Shown here one piece after another: positions 27,497 through 36,323 of a stretch of 64,000 nucleotides of DNA. This DNA comes from Streptomyces sp. NRRL F-6492. Lineage in GTDB: Bacteria; Actinomycetota; Actinomycetes; Streptomycetales; Streptomycetaceae. The stretch lies in contig NZ_LGEG01000160.1 of NCBI RefSeq assembly GCF_001280125.1, positions 1-64,000 on the forward strand. Reading direction: 5' to 3'. The translations under genes were made by a program, and so were the position numbers. Each line of letters starts with the position of its first letter. Positions within the stretch are counted from its first letter, which is position 1. The notes below the pieces were generated by a model. It saw nothing but the letters and a program-made list of their open reading frames with translations. It searched no databases and had not been told where the DNA came from.

Positions 27497-28783
27497 TCAC
27501 GGGTTCGCGTCGAAGCGCACCCGGATCGTCAGGCCTCCGCCCTTCGCGTTCGCCGTTGCCGTCGCGGTCGCGCCGTGGGCGCGCGCGACGGAGTCGACGA
27601 TCGACAGGCCCAGGCCCGCGCCCTCTCCCGCGGCGTGGGTGCGCTCGGTTAGGCGCCGGAAGGGTTCGAAGAGCAGGGGGACCGTGGTGTCCGGGACCAC
27701 CGGGCCGGTGTTCGTCACCTCGATGCCGTCCGGCCCGGTGCGGACCTCCACCCGGCCGTCAGGGACGTTGTGGCGTACGGCGTTCGCGAGCAGGTTGTGG
27801 AGCAGCCGGTCCAGGAGCACCGCGTCTCCGGGGACCGTCAGCGGCCGGGCGTCGACTGCGACCGTCACCCCGCGCTCCGCGGCCTCGGCCGCCAGCGCGT
27901 TGGCCGCCCGGCGGGCCGCCTCGTGCAGTGCCACGGGTCGTCGCTCGGTCAGGCCCTGGTCGGAGGCGGCCAGGAGCAGCAGCCCTTCGATGATCTTCTC
28001 GCTCGTGTCGGCGACGTCGATCAGCTTCGCGCGGATCCGGGCGACCCGCTCCGGGTCCGGCTCCCCGGCCAGTCCGATTTCGGCGGCGGCCCGCTGCACA
28101 GCGACCGGGGTCCGCAGCTCGTGCGCGGCGTTCGCGGAGAACCGCTGCTGCGCCGACACCAGCCGTTCCATCCGGCCGAGCATGCCGTCGAAGGTGTCGG
28201 CGAGTCTTTTCAGCTCTCCCGGTGGAGCGTCCAGGGCGATCCTGCCCTAAGTACTTCGTCCGGAGGCCGTCCCCAGCAGGTTCTCGCCCGAGAGTCGACG
28301 GGCCGTCTCGGTGATCACAGCGACGGGCCGCAGCACCCGGCCCGCCACCCACCAGGCGAGGATGACGGAGAGGACGGCGTACGCGGCGAGGACGAGCAGC
28401 GAGACCGTCAGCAGCCGCTCCAGGGCGGCGCTCTCGACTGCGTCGCTCACCCGGCTGGTGACCGTCATGCCGCGGTTCGCTCCGGGCGGCAGCGGGCCGG
28501 GGCTCGCGGGCTGGGCGTCCTGCCAGGTCGGCAGAGGGTACGGCGAGACGAACGGAGCGGGTGTGGAGGACGACAGCTCGTCCAGCCGCTTCGCAGGTAC
28601 GGCGCCGTTGACCGCCACGCTGATCGTGGAGTACAGCCCCTCCTTGACCAGGAGGTACACCATCCCCGTGAGCAGTCCGCCGGCCAGGAGCAGCAAGCCG
28701 CCGTACAGGGCCGTCAGCCTGACCCGCTCGCTGCCCAAGAGGCCTTTGAGGGTGTTCAGGCGCTCAAGGCCCCGGGCGTTCAC
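27497..28783 (-). pseudogene. Sensor histidine kinase interrupted by an in-frame amber stop in the HAMP region
   Basis: From GTG 28783 the first part (178 codons) has a helix (ALYGGLLLLAGGLLTGMVYLL), an extracellular loop of about 90 residues, a second helix (LLTVSLLVLAAYAVLSVILAWW) and the HAMP start (LRPVAVITETARRLSGENL). A TAG at 28249-28247 then stops it. The same frame continues without gap into the rest of HAMP (ELKRLADTFDGML), the H-box AAHELRTPV, the N-box LLHNLLANAVRHN and the G-box GEGAGLGLSIV, ending at 27497. The start overlaps the response regulator stop (GTGA). A full-length sensor needs readthrough or the reversal of one base; a downstream ATG at 28183 could give a soluble kinase core. 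Confidence 0.88.
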
Positions 28784-29448
28784 GAGGTCCCCGAAGTGAT
28801 TCGGTAGCCCGAGCCCGGCACCGTCTCGATCACCGGCGGCTCACCCAGTTTGGCGCGGAGTTTGCTCAGGGTTACCCGTACCGCGCTCGTGCGGTAGCTG
28901 GTGTGTTCCTCCCACACCTGCTCGATGAGGTCCTCGCCGCTGACGACGGCTCCCTCGGCGCGCAGCAGGGTCTCCAGGACCGCGAACTCCTTGCGGGACA
29001 GCTGCAGGTGGCGACCGTCGCGGCTGGCCTGGCGGCGGGCCGTGTCGAGGACGATGCCGGCCCGTTCCAGGACGGGTGGCAGCGCAGGCCGGGCACGCCG
29101 GCCGAGGGCCAGGACACGGGCGAGTAGCTCGTCGTAGGCGAAGGGCTTGGCCAGGTAATCGTCGGCGCCCAGACCGAGGCCGTCGACCCGGTCGCGCACC
29201 GTTCCCGCCGCCGTGAGCATCAGGATCCGCGTGAGCAGCCGCTGCTCGACGACCTGGCGGCACACGTCGTCCCCGTGCACGCCGGGAAGGTCGCGGTCCA
29301 GGACGAGCACGTCGTACTCCCCGAACCGCATTTTCTGCAGTGCCTCCAGCCCGTCGCCGGCGACATCCACGGCGAGCGCGTCCCGGCGCAGCCCCTCGGC
29401 GATCATCTCGGCCAGGAACGCTTCGTCCTCCACCACCAGTACGCGCAT
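28780..29448 (-). CDS. OmpR/PhoB-type response regulator
   Basis: A 222-residue regulator. The receiver domain has the acidic pair VVEDE, phospho-Asp in VLVLDRDLPG, the Thr in MLTAAG and the Lys in LAKPFAYDE. The winged HTH follows from about residue 125 (RHLQLSRKEFAVLETLLRA...YRTSAVRVTLSKLRAKLG...GSGYRI). The start MRVLVVEDE at 29448 was chosen because the upstream in-frame codons have no ribosome site and enter the divergent promoter region. It overlaps the kinase gene and is divergent from the efflux operon 87 bases away, the likely target. Confidence 0.92.
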   Translation of the reverse strand: MRVLVVEDEAFLAEMIAEGLRRDALAVDVAGDGLEALQKMRFGEYDVLVLDRDLPGVHGDDVCRQVVEQRLLTRILMLTAAGTVRDRVDGLGLGADDYLAKPFAYDELLARVLALGRRARPALPPVLERAGIVLDTARRQASRDGRHLQLSRKEFAVLETLLRAEGAVVSGEDLIEQVWEEHTSYRTSAVRVTLSKLRAKLGEPPVIETVPGSGYRITSGTS

Positions 29449-29535
29449 GAGCCCTGTGTACCCGACGGGGGCTTTCGTCGGTGTTAACCCATCCGCTGAG
29501 GGAAACGAAACATCCCTGCGCGGCACGCTGCGCCC
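29449..29535. promoter_or_regulatory. Divergent control region between the two-component genes and the efflux operon
   Basis: This 87-base gap must contain the promoters for both directions. GTTAACCC (from about 29482) and GAGGGAAACGAAACATCC lie in it, but no consensus -10/-35 pair is clear. OmpR-type regulators bind direct repeats in such gaps; none longer than five bases is obvious. Confidence 0.4.
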
Positions 29536-30045
29536 ATGACGATGCGAACGACTCGACGGAACATCGCGCTGGCCGCCGCGACCGGTCTGGCCGCCCTCTG
29601 CCTGCTCACGACCGCCTGCACCGCCGACGGCGGCAAGACCGGCACCGGGAGCGAAACGGTCAGCGACGAGGGCAAGAAGGCCGACCAGGCGCTGGAACAC
29701 CGCAAGTGCCTGCGCGAGCAGGGGCTGGACGTGCCCGAGCCCGAGCCCGGCGAGGAGGGCGTGGGCCTGACCATCGGCGGTGACGGCATGTCCAAGGAGA
29801 AGATGGAGAAGGCGTTCAAGGCCTGCCGTGACAAGGGCGGAGCCGGCATGGGCAAGGAGCTGACCCAGGCCGACAAGGACAAGATGATCAAGTACGCCCA
29901 GTGCATGCGGAAGAACGGCGTCGACATGCCCGACCCGAAGTTCGAGGGCGGCGGCGCGGTGTCGGCGGCGCGGCCGGCGACCCAGGGCGCGGAGAAGGAG
30001 AAGTTCGACGAGGCCAACAAGGCCTGCGAGAGCGTGTCGCGATGA
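29536..30045 (+). CDS. Small secreted lipoprotein with two Cys-containing repeats
   Basis: A 169-residue protein. The signal peptide ends in a lipobox-like LLTTAC (Cys28). The mature part has two related units, KCLREQGLDVPEPE (about 57-70) and QCMRKNGVDMPDPK (about 123-136), each followed by a K/E-rich stretch and another Cys (KACRDK, KACESV), suggesting two disulfide-stabilised lobes. Proteins of this kind precede PG-binding adaptor / MacB operons in Streptomyces, but no function is established. Its stop overlaps the next start (ATGA, 30042-30045). It may sense or chaperone the exported compound outside the membrane. Confidence 0.8.
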   Translation: MTMRTTRRNIALAAATGLAALCLLTTACTADGGKTGTGSETVSDEGKKADQALEHRKCLREQGLDVPEPEPGEEGVGLTIGGDGMSKEKMEKAFKACRDKGGAGMGKELTQADKDKMIKYAQCMRKNGVDMPDPKFEGGGAVSAARPATQGAEKEKFDEANKACESVSR

Positions 30046-31100
30046 GCCGGCGCAAGCTCGTGGTCGCCCTGGCGGCGATCGTGGCCGTCGCCGGGGCGGG
30101 TGCGGCCGCCACCGCTCTGACCGCGCGCGGGCCGCGGCCCGTCGTGGCGGACCCGGGGCTGCCGCCCGCGACGACCGCGATCACCCGGGGCGACCTCAGC
30201 GACAGTTCCCGGCAGGACGGGACCCTCGGACACCTCGGTGAGCGGAAGATCAACGGGGGCGCGGCCGGGACCCTCAACTGGATCGCCCCGACCGGCTCCG
30301 TCGTCGAGCGGAACGAGCGTCTCTACGAGGTCGACGGCAGGCCCGTCCGCCTGATGTACGGCGCCGAGCCCATGTACCGGACGCTCAAGACGGGTGACGA
30401 GGGAAAGGACGTACGGCAGGTTGAGGAGAACCTGGCCGCGCTCGGGTACACCGGCTTCACCGTCGACGACGAGTACTCGGAGAAGACCGCCGCCGCCGTC
30501 AAGCGGTGGCAGAAGTCGCACGACCTCAAACAGACCGGCACACTCGGGCCCGACACGATCGCCTTCGCGGGGAGCGCGGTGCGCGTCGAGGAAGCAAGCG
30601 CCGCGACCGGCGACCAGACGGGCCCCGGCCGGCCGGTGCTCACCGTGACGGGTTCCGAGCGCGTCGTACGGTTCAAGCTCGCGGTCGCGGACGCGGCACG
30701 GGCGAAGACGGGCACGCGGGTCTCCGTGGAACTCCCGGACGGCACGCGAGCGCCGGGCAAGGTGTCGTCGGCGGGCAGAACCGCATCGGCGGGCGACGAT
30801 CCGCAGGACCGCACCCCGAAGATCGACATCACCGTCTCCTTCGACGACCCGGAGAAGATCAAGGGCGTCGACCGGTCACCGGTCGCCGTCGACCTCACCG
30901 GCGAGACGCGCAAGGATGTCCTCTCCGTACCCGTCAACGCGCTGCTCGCCCTGCCGGGTGGCGGCTTCGGCATCCAGGTCGTGGAAAACGACCGGGCCAG
31001 GGACGTGGAGGTCGAACTCGGGATGTTCGCGCAGGGACGCGTCGAGATCAGCGGCGACGGACTGCGCGAGGGCATGAAGGTCGGGGTGCCGTCCGCATGA
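30042..31100 (+). CDS. Membrane-anchored efflux adaptor with a peptidoglycan-binding domain
   Basis: A 352-residue protein. One N-terminal helix (LVVALAAIVAVAGAGAAATAL) anchors it. Residues 45-115 form a lipoyl-like hairpin start (ITRGDLSDSSRQDGTLGHLGERKINGG). TLKTGDEGKDVRQVEENLAALGY with DDEYSEKTAAAVKRWQKSH is a PG_binding_1 domain (about 118-170), and the C-terminal half has beta-barrel and membrane-proximal adaptor features (VPVNALLALPGGGFGIQVVEN, GLREGMKVGV). In Gram-positives such proteins replace the MacA adaptor and connect the ABC pump to the wall. The stop overlaps the ATPase start. Confidence 0.87.
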   Translation: MSRRKLVVALAAIVAVAGAGAAATALTARGPRPVVADPGLPPATTAITRGDLSDSSRQDGTLGHLGERKINGGAAGTLNWIAPTGSVVERNERLYEVDGRPVRLMYGAEPMYRTLKTGDEGKDVRQVEENLAALGYTGFTVDDEYSEKTAAAVKRWQKSHDLKQTGTLGPDTIAFAGSAVRVEEASAATGDQTGPGRPVLTVTGSERVVRFKLAVADAARAKTGTRVSVELPDGTRAPGKVSSAGRTASAGDDPQDRTPKIDITVSFDDPEKIKGVDRSPVAVDLTGETRKDVLSVPVNALLALPGGGFGIQVVENDRARDVEVELGMFAQGRVEISGDGLREGMKVGVPSA

Positions 31101-31831
31101 CCACGACGACCACCGCGCCCCCGGCCGCCGTGACGGCCCCGCCGCCCGCGGTCGTACGACTCCGCGGGGTCACCAAGGAGTACGCGGGCGGGGTACGCGC
31201 CCTCGACGGGATCGACCTGAACGTCGGCGAAGGAGAACTGCTCGGGATCGTGGGCCCGTCCGGCTCCGGAAAGTCCACCCTGCTGCACATCGTCGGCACT
31301 CTGGACCGGCCCACCGCCGGGACGGTCGAGATCGCCGGCCACGACGTGGCCACGCTGGCGGACCGCAGGCTGTCGGCGCTGCGTGCCCGGCACATCGGCT
31401 TCGTCTTCCAGGCCTTCCACCTGGTGCCCGGGGTCGGTGCGCTGGAGAATGTCGCCGAAGGGCTGCTGTACTCCGGGCTGCCCCGGGCCCGGCGGCGAGA
31501 GATGGCTGCCGACGCGCTCGTCCGGGTCGGGCTCGCCGACCGGATGAAGCACCGGCCGCACGAGCTGTCCGGCGGGCAGAAGCAGCGCGTCGCCATCGCC
31601 CGGGCAGTGGTCGGCGAACCCGATCTGCTGCTCGCCGACGAGCCGACCGGCGCGCTGGACTCGACGTCCGGCGAAGCGGTGATGGACCTGCTGCACGACC
31701 TCAACGCACAGGGTACGACGATCGCGGTCATCACCCACGACACGGAGATCGCGGAGCGGCTGCCCCGCCAGGTCCGTATCCGTGACGGCCGGATCGCGGC
31801 GGACACCGCGCTCGGAAAGGTCGCCACCTGA
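31097..31831 (+). CDS. ABC transporter ATPase (MacB/LolD type)
   Basis: A 244-residue ATPase with Walker A GPSGSGKST, Q-loop VFQAFHLVPG, signature LSGGQKQRVAIARA, Walker B LLLADEPTGALD and H-loop VITHD, all typical of the MacB/LolD branch. An Ala/Thr/Pro-rich N-terminal 20 residues is unstructured. Start overlaps the adaptor stop and stop overlaps the permease start (TGATG). It powers the permease encoded next; the pair probably extrudes an antibiotic or lipid-like compound. Confidence 0.94.
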   Translation: MTTTTTAPPAAVTAPPPAVVRLRGVTKEYAGGVRALDGIDLNVGEGELLGIVGPSGSGKSTLLHIVGTLDRPTAGTVEIAGHDVATLADRRLSALRARHIGFVFQAFHLVPGVGALENVAEGLLYSGLPRARRREMAADALVRVGLADRMKHRPHELSGGQKQRVAIARAVVGEPDLLLADEPTGALDSTSGEAVMDLLHDLNAQGTTIAVITHDTEIAERLPRQVRIRDGRIAADTALGKVAT

Positions 31832-33051
31832 TGGCCCGCGCGAACAGGGCGGTGCGAAGGGGCAGAACGCTGCGAGCGGCCCGGCTCGGGCCGCGGGACG
31901 TCCTGCACGTCGGCTCGGCAGGGCTGCGCAGTCGTCCCGTACGGGTGGTGCTGTCGGCGCTGGGGATCGCGATCGGCATCGCCACGATGATCGCGGTGGT
32001 GGGCATCTCGGCGTCGAGTCGGGCGCAGTTGACGCGGCAGCTCGACGCGCTCGGCACGAACATGCTGGTCGCGAAGGCGGGCGAGTCGATGTTCAGCGGC
32101 AAGGAGGTGAAGCTGCCGAAGGACGCGGTGGGCATGGTCGGCCGGATCGACGGCGTCGAGGACGTCGGCGCGACCGGGGACCTGGGGCACTCCGTGCGAC
32201 GCTCGGAGAAGATCCCCGAGGGCGGGACCGGGGGCATCGCGGTCAAGGCCGCCACGGAGGGAATGCTCGACGTGCTGCGCGGCGGCATGGCCACGGGCAC
32301 CTGGCTGAACGCCGCCAACGGCCGCTATCCGTCCGTCGTCCTCGGCCATGTGGCGGCGGAGCGGCTCGGCATCACCGAGCCGGGCCGGCAGGTCTGGATC
32401 GGCGACCGGTACTTCACCGTCGTCGGCATCCTCGACCCGTTGCCGCTGGCGCCGGAGATCGAGCGCTCGGCCCTGGTGGGCTGGGAGGGCGCGCAGCGGC
32501 TGCTCGGCTTCGACGGGCATCCGACGGCGGTCTACGAGCGGTCCACGGACGCGTCCGTACGCACCGTGCAGAAGCTACTCGCCTCGACGATCGACCCGCG
32601 CAACCCGCACAACGTGGCGGTCGGGGACCCCTCATCCGCCCTCCAGGCGAAGGCGGTGACCGAGGGGGCCTTCTCCTCCCTGCTGCTGGGGCTCGGCGGG
32701 ATCGCACTCCTGGTGGGTGGGGTCGGTGTCGCCAACACCATGATCATATCGGTCCTGGAGCGCCGGCACGAGATCGGCCTCCGCCGCTCCCTCGGCGCGA
32801 CCCGGGGCCAGATCAGGATCCAGTTCGTGGTCGAGTCCCTGATGCTCTCCGGTCTCGGCGGACTGGCGGGCGTGGCCTTGGGCGGGGTGGCGACGGCCGC
32901 GTACGCGTACGCCGCCGGGCTGCCCTGGGTGGTCCCGCCGTGGGCGGTGGGCGGCGGTTTCGCCGCGACGCCGGTGATCGGTACGGTGGCCGGTCTCTAT
33001 CCGGCGGTCCGGGCATCTCGGCTGTCCCCGACGCTGGCGCTCCAGGCGTAG
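31831..33051 (+). CDS. MacB/FtsX-type ABC transporter permease
   Basis: A 406-residue permease. An N-terminal helix (VVLSALGIAIGIATMIAVVGIS) is followed by a large extracellular MacB periplasmic-core-like domain (about residues 65-265) and three C-terminal helices with the FtsX signature (GIALLVGGVGVANTMIISVLERRHEIGLRRSLGAT). The family uses mechanotransmission rather than a transport channel. It is the last gene of the lipoprotein-adaptor-ATPase-permease operon. Confidence 0.93.
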   Translation: MARANRAVRRGRTLRAARLGPRDVLHVGSAGLRSRPVRVVLSALGIAIGIATMIAVVGISASSRAQLTRQLDALGTNMLVAKAGESMFSGKEVKLPKDAVGMVGRIDGVEDVGATGDLGHSVRRSEKIPEGGTGGIAVKAATEGMLDVLRGGMATGTWLNAANGRYPSVVLGHVAAERLGITEPGRQVWIGDRYFTVVGILDPLPLAPEIERSALVGWEGAQRLLGFDGHPTAVYERSTDASVRTVQKLLASTIDPRNPHNVAVGDPSSALQAKAVTEGAFSSLLLGLGGIALLVGGVGVANTMIISVLERRHEIGLRRSLGATRGQIRIQFVVESLMLSGLGGLAGVALGGVATAAYAYAAGLPWVVPPWAVGGGFAATPVIGTVAGLYPAVRASRLSPTLALQA

Positions 33052-33188
33052 CGGAGAAAAGCCCCGGGGGTGGTGGCGATCCTTTGCCGCGGTCTCCGGG
33101 GCCTCTTCGGCCGTGCTCCGACCACCTTCCGGCTGCCTGGCGAAGCAGCCGGTGATGCCGACCAGAACCTGCCCGTCCGATCACGTGG

Positions 33189-33980
33189 TCACCAGTGGTC
33201 CGGATCTGCGAGCCCTTCTGTGGTCAACTGGACCGCCGTCCAACTGCGCGCCCTGGCCGACGAGGTGCCGGTGGGCCTGGGTACCGCCTGCCCGCCCGCC
33301 ACTCCGACACCCTCCTCCTGTAGGGACCGGTCATGGGATCCGACCGCTGGAGGACGGGCTGAAACGCGAGGCGCTTCAGCCGGGGCAGAGCCTTCCGTAC
33401 CATCGAGGATGGTGAGTTCTCGGGCAGTGGCCTGGCGTTTCCACTCGGGGGCGGTGGTGGCGTAGGTGGTGACGTCGTGCCAGCAGCCCTGGGTGCGGAA
33501 GAGCTGGTGAAGGGTGGCCTCGGGGCGGAGTCCGGCGGCGTGCATGATCGGGGCCATGTGGTGGTGGTCGCTGCGGTGGCCGGCCCAGACGCGGTGCAGG
33601 CCCAGGTGCCCGAAGCCGTAGGCCATCAGCAGGCGTCCTGCCTCGTGCCCGTGGCCGCTCACCGGGGCGCCCGGCAGCAGGACCAGGCTGGTGAGCATCG
33701 CGTTGCTGCCGTACTCCTCGATGAGCAGCCCCATGGTGCCGACGAAGGTGTCGTTGTCCGGGGCGCACACGGCGAGGGTGTACTTGCGACGGGGGTGGGT
33801 GTGCGGTTGGGCCAGGGCCCGGGCGAAGGCGTCATGGGCCTGGGCGGTGTCCATGCGGTCGATGCCGAGGTAGCGGGTGAGCACACGGTGAGTGAGGATT
33901 CGTGTGAAGGGTTGGTAGTCGTCGGCGCGCAGCTCCCGCAGCCGCAGGTGCTTGCCGCACAGTTCGGGGACCCGGTTCAT
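33189..33980 (-). CDS. GNAT (RimJ/RimL-like) acetyltransferase with an odd C-terminal tail
   Basis: A 263-residue reading frame. Residues 1-190 form the GNAT domain: LRLRELRADDYQPFTRILT, the beta strand TFVGTMGLLIEEYG, the acetyl-CoA loop region SGHGHEAGRLLMAYGFGHLGLHRV and MHAAGLRPEATLHQ. The last 65 or so residues are low-complexity, with no family counterpart, and are probably readthrough into non-coding DNA after loss of the natural stop. The ATG at 33980 overlaps the stop of the ThiF-like gene (ATGA), so the two are translationally coupled. Acceptor unknown; together they may make a modification system. Confidence 0.75.
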   Translation of the reverse strand: MNRVPELCGKHLRLRELRADDYQPFTRILTHRVLTRYLGIDRMDTAQAHDAFARALAQPHTHPRRKYTLAVCAPDNDTFVGTMGLLIEEYGSNAMLTSLVLLPGAPVSGHGHEAGRLLMAYGFGHLGLHRVWAGHRSDHHHMAPIMHAAGLRPEATLHQLFRTQGCWHDVTTYATTAPEWKRQATARELTILDGTEGSAPAEAPRVSARPPAVGSHDRSLQEEGVGVAGGQAVPRPTGTSSARARSWTAVQLTTEGLADPDHW

Positions 33981-35155
33981 CGGACGGCTCCCCAGGGTGC
34001 TGGCAGGTTCGCGCCGGCGGCCACGAGCGTGTGGAGGTCGATGGAGTGCCGGCCTGACGGAAGGGGTTCGCCGAGCAGGATGCGGCGGGCGGTGTCGGTG
34101 ATCAGGGCGGCCCCGAGCATCACCCCGCTGGCGAGCTGGGGCCAGCTGGAGAGGGAATGTCCCACCCGGGTGAGGGCGTCGGTCATGGCAGGGCTCAGAC
34201 GCTCCTGGTCGACGATGGTGAGCAGGAAGCGGATGGCCTCTTCTGGTTCGAGGCTGCGTACGTCGTCGGCGCGGACGTCGCCGGTGCGGCCGTGGAAGAG
34301 CGGACGGTCCGGTTCGAGGTCGAAGCGCTCGATGTCGAGCAGTCCCCGGTCGTTGGTGTCCATCAGGACGGGGATGTGCCGGTCGCGGGCGTGCTCGCGG
34401 GCGGCGACCTTGACCCATGGGGTGTCGCACTCCTCGACCAGCAGGTCCAGGCCGTCACCGTCGGCGGAACCGCTGAAGAAGTCCCCGATGGTGCCCTCGG
34501 TGATACCGCCCCGGAAGACCTCGATGTCCAGGTAGGGGTCGAGCTCGTACATGCGGCGCGCGCACAGCACGCTCTTCTCCACCCCGATCTCGTGGACACC
34601 GGCCCGCAACCGGTTCAGGTTCGACAGGCCGAGCTGGTCGAAGTCCGCCAGCCGGAAGGCCCCGCCGACCCCCTCCATGGCGCAGGCCAGCGCCGCGCTG
34701 CTGCCTACCGACAGCCCGATGACGCCAACCCGGCGCCGCAGCAGGATCTGCTGCTGCTCACGGGTGATCTTGTCGCGGTTGCGATCGGTACGCACCAGCC
34801 GGAACTCGGCCTCCGGCAGCACGTGCACCAGGCGCCCGGACCACGGGTACCAGACCCACCTGCCGTAGGCGTCGGGCCGGCCGTCCACGGCCTCGGCGAT
34901 CGCGCGGGAGCGAGGGCGGGAACCGAAGGGATCATGGGGGGCCCGGCAGCGCAGAAGTTCCTCGATCTGCTCCTCGATACGGTCGTGGACCTCACGCACG
35001 GCGGACGATTCCCGCAGCCCGGCCAGGACAGCGGTATCGGCAGACGTCGCCGGGTCCAGCACCAGGGGACGAAACGATTCGCTCGCCTCACGAACGGGGG
35101 GCAGCACGAAGTGGTCCGGCTCCTGGCCGGACTCCATCAACTGAGTCACGACCAA
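33977..35155 (-). CDS. E1-like ThiF/MoeB-type adenylyltransferase domain protein
   Basis: A 392-residue protein. Residues 1-120 are a poorly conserved N-terminal region. The ThiF fold follows: nucleotide loop VGVIGLSVGSSAALA, the signature DFDQLGLSNLNR, GVEKSVLCARRMYELDP, then LLVEECDTPWVKVAAREHARDRHIPVLMDTNDRG. These are the ATP and acceptor-contact elements of E1-superfamily enzymes that adenylate a C-terminal Gly of a ubiquitin-like protein. No CxxC zinc pair or candidate Gly-Gly partner is visible, so a different acceptor is likely. It resembles the ThiF half of the Rv1355c group. Start is uncertain (TTG 35155 or GTG 35149), with no clear ribosome site. Confidence 0.8.
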   Translation of the reverse strand: MVVTQLMESGQEPDHFVLPPVREASESFRPLVLDPATSADTAVLAGLRESSAVREVHDRIEEQIEELLRCRAPHDPFGSRPRSRAIAEAVDGRPDAYGRWVWYPWSGRLVHVLPEAEFRLVRTDRNRDKITREQQQILLRRRVGVIGLSVGSSAALACAMEGVGGAFRLADFDQLGLSNLNRLRAGVHEIGVEKSVLCARRMYELDPYLDIEVFRGGITEGTIGDFFSGSADGDGLDLLVEECDTPWVKVAAREHARDRHIPVLMDTNDRGLLDIERFDLEPDRPLFHGRTGDVRADDVRSLEPEEAIRFLLTIVDQERLSPAMTDALTRVGHSLSSWPQLASGVMLGAALITDTARRILLGEPLPSGRHSIDLHTLVAAGANLPAPWGAVR

Positions 35156-35630
35156 GAAGCTAACAACCCGACGATCTTGGAAAGCCGCACCTCACCCGCA
35201 GGGGCGCACTCGAATTAATCTTCTACGTGAACGCGCCCCTCGCGCCCCTGCGCGCTCCCCAAACAGCCTATGCGGCATACCGGCCGGCACACCTGCATGC
35301 GACTCGTTGACGCCGGCACCGGTGCCTGCAATGCCGCCTGTAAGCAGGATGAGACCGTTCACTACAGCTCGCTGAGCACTGACGCCAACCGCACGTACGG
35401 TCCGCGACGGTTCAGGCGCCCGGTGTCACCGTCCTTGGACTGCTGTGCCATCCTCTTTGCACGCCGACCCTGCTGGACGCTGGACCAGCGCACGGCCGGT
35501 GGGCCTCATGGAAGAACACCCTCACGGCTCAAAGATCCATCGGTCGGGGTCTTCTCTCATCCACCTCGCCCACGAGCCGCCCCTACGGCGACGGCCGATG
35601 GCGAACGCACCACTGGCAAGGAGCATCGCC
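35156..35630. other. Gene-free gap with no clear signal
   Basis: This 475-base gap separates the divergent ThiF-type gene and the small secreted gene and must hold both promoters. I see a low-GC patch (AATTAATC, about 35212-35219) and no coding frame with a start and ribosome site. Confidence 0.4.
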
Positions 35631-36323
35631 ATGCTCCGCAAGGTCGCCATCATGCTCGCCGGTCTCTTCTCCGCCGGCGCACCCAGTGCCGGAGTCGCCT
35701 CGGCCGACGATCTCTCCGCCGGAGTCGGCGTAGGCCAGGTACCCGACTGCAATTTCTCCGAGGGAAGTGCGATCGTCGATGTCGGCTGCACAGACATCGG
35801 TGTCGACGTCAACCCGGACCTCATCGGCCTCCACTGCCCCCGGGACCAGCACCCATGTTCCGCGGGCTTCGGACCTGGGCGACATGCGCGCCCTTCAACA
35901 CGAAACATGCCCGGCGCCCCGATCCCGGCGGGCGCGGCCCGGATTCCGGGCGGCTCGTCGCCGACCTCGCCCGCCGTCTGCCCACGCCATGGAAGCCGAC
36001 ACGTTCCGAACAGTCAGCGGATGCCCCGGCACGCGGCACCGAACCCGTACCGTCAAGGCCGGCGCCCGGTACATGGTCCGGGCGTGCCGGGCATCGTGGA
36101 CGGCTCCGTCTGCGCTTCGGCGCCGAGTGGCAGGCCCGGGAGCCGACGGTCGGCGAGCGTGGCGAGGTCGGCGACGTCCCGCACGAGCCGCTTCCTCGCG
36201 TGGACGGTGGAGTGCTCGAGGCCGGGGTGCGGCCAGGGTCATGTTCCGTCCAGGGAAGCACGGCTGACGGGCCCGTACACACCGTCGGGATCCCCCGAGA
36301 GGCCGCGGTCCTTCTGGAGCTGA
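35631..36323 (+). CDS. Small secreted protein gene, apparently damaged after about 65 codons
   Basis: AAGGAG at 35618-35623 precedes an ATG seven bases later. The product starts MLRKVAIMLAGLFSAGAPSAGVASA, a clear signal peptide with an AxA-type cleavage site, followed by DDLSAGVGVGQVPDCNFSEG, AIVDVGCTDIGVDVNPDLIG and LHC. After about residue 70 the composition turns to Pro/Arg/Ser-rich noise, and the frame runs 85 bases into the convergent PG-binding gene, so the natural end was probably lost. No family recognised; the short Cys-pair secreted part could be a surface or morphogenetic protein. Confidence 0.45.
   Translation: MLRKVAIMLAGLFSAGAPSAGVASADDLSAGVGVGQVPDCNFSEGSAIVDVGCTDIGVDVNPDLIGLHCPRDQHPCSAGFGPGRHARPSTRNMPGAPIPAGAARIPGGSSPTSPAVCPRHGSRHVPNSQRMPRHAAPNPYRQGRRPVHGPGVPGIVDGSVCASAPSGRPGSRRSASVARSATSRTSRFLAWTVECSRPGCGQGHVPSREARLTGPYTPSGSPERPRSFWS

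Noticed and set aside
33061..33102. GCCCCGG...CCGGGGC inverted repeat after the efflux permease as a terminator.
   Set aside because: The arms are only seven bases with a 28-base loop, too weak to call.
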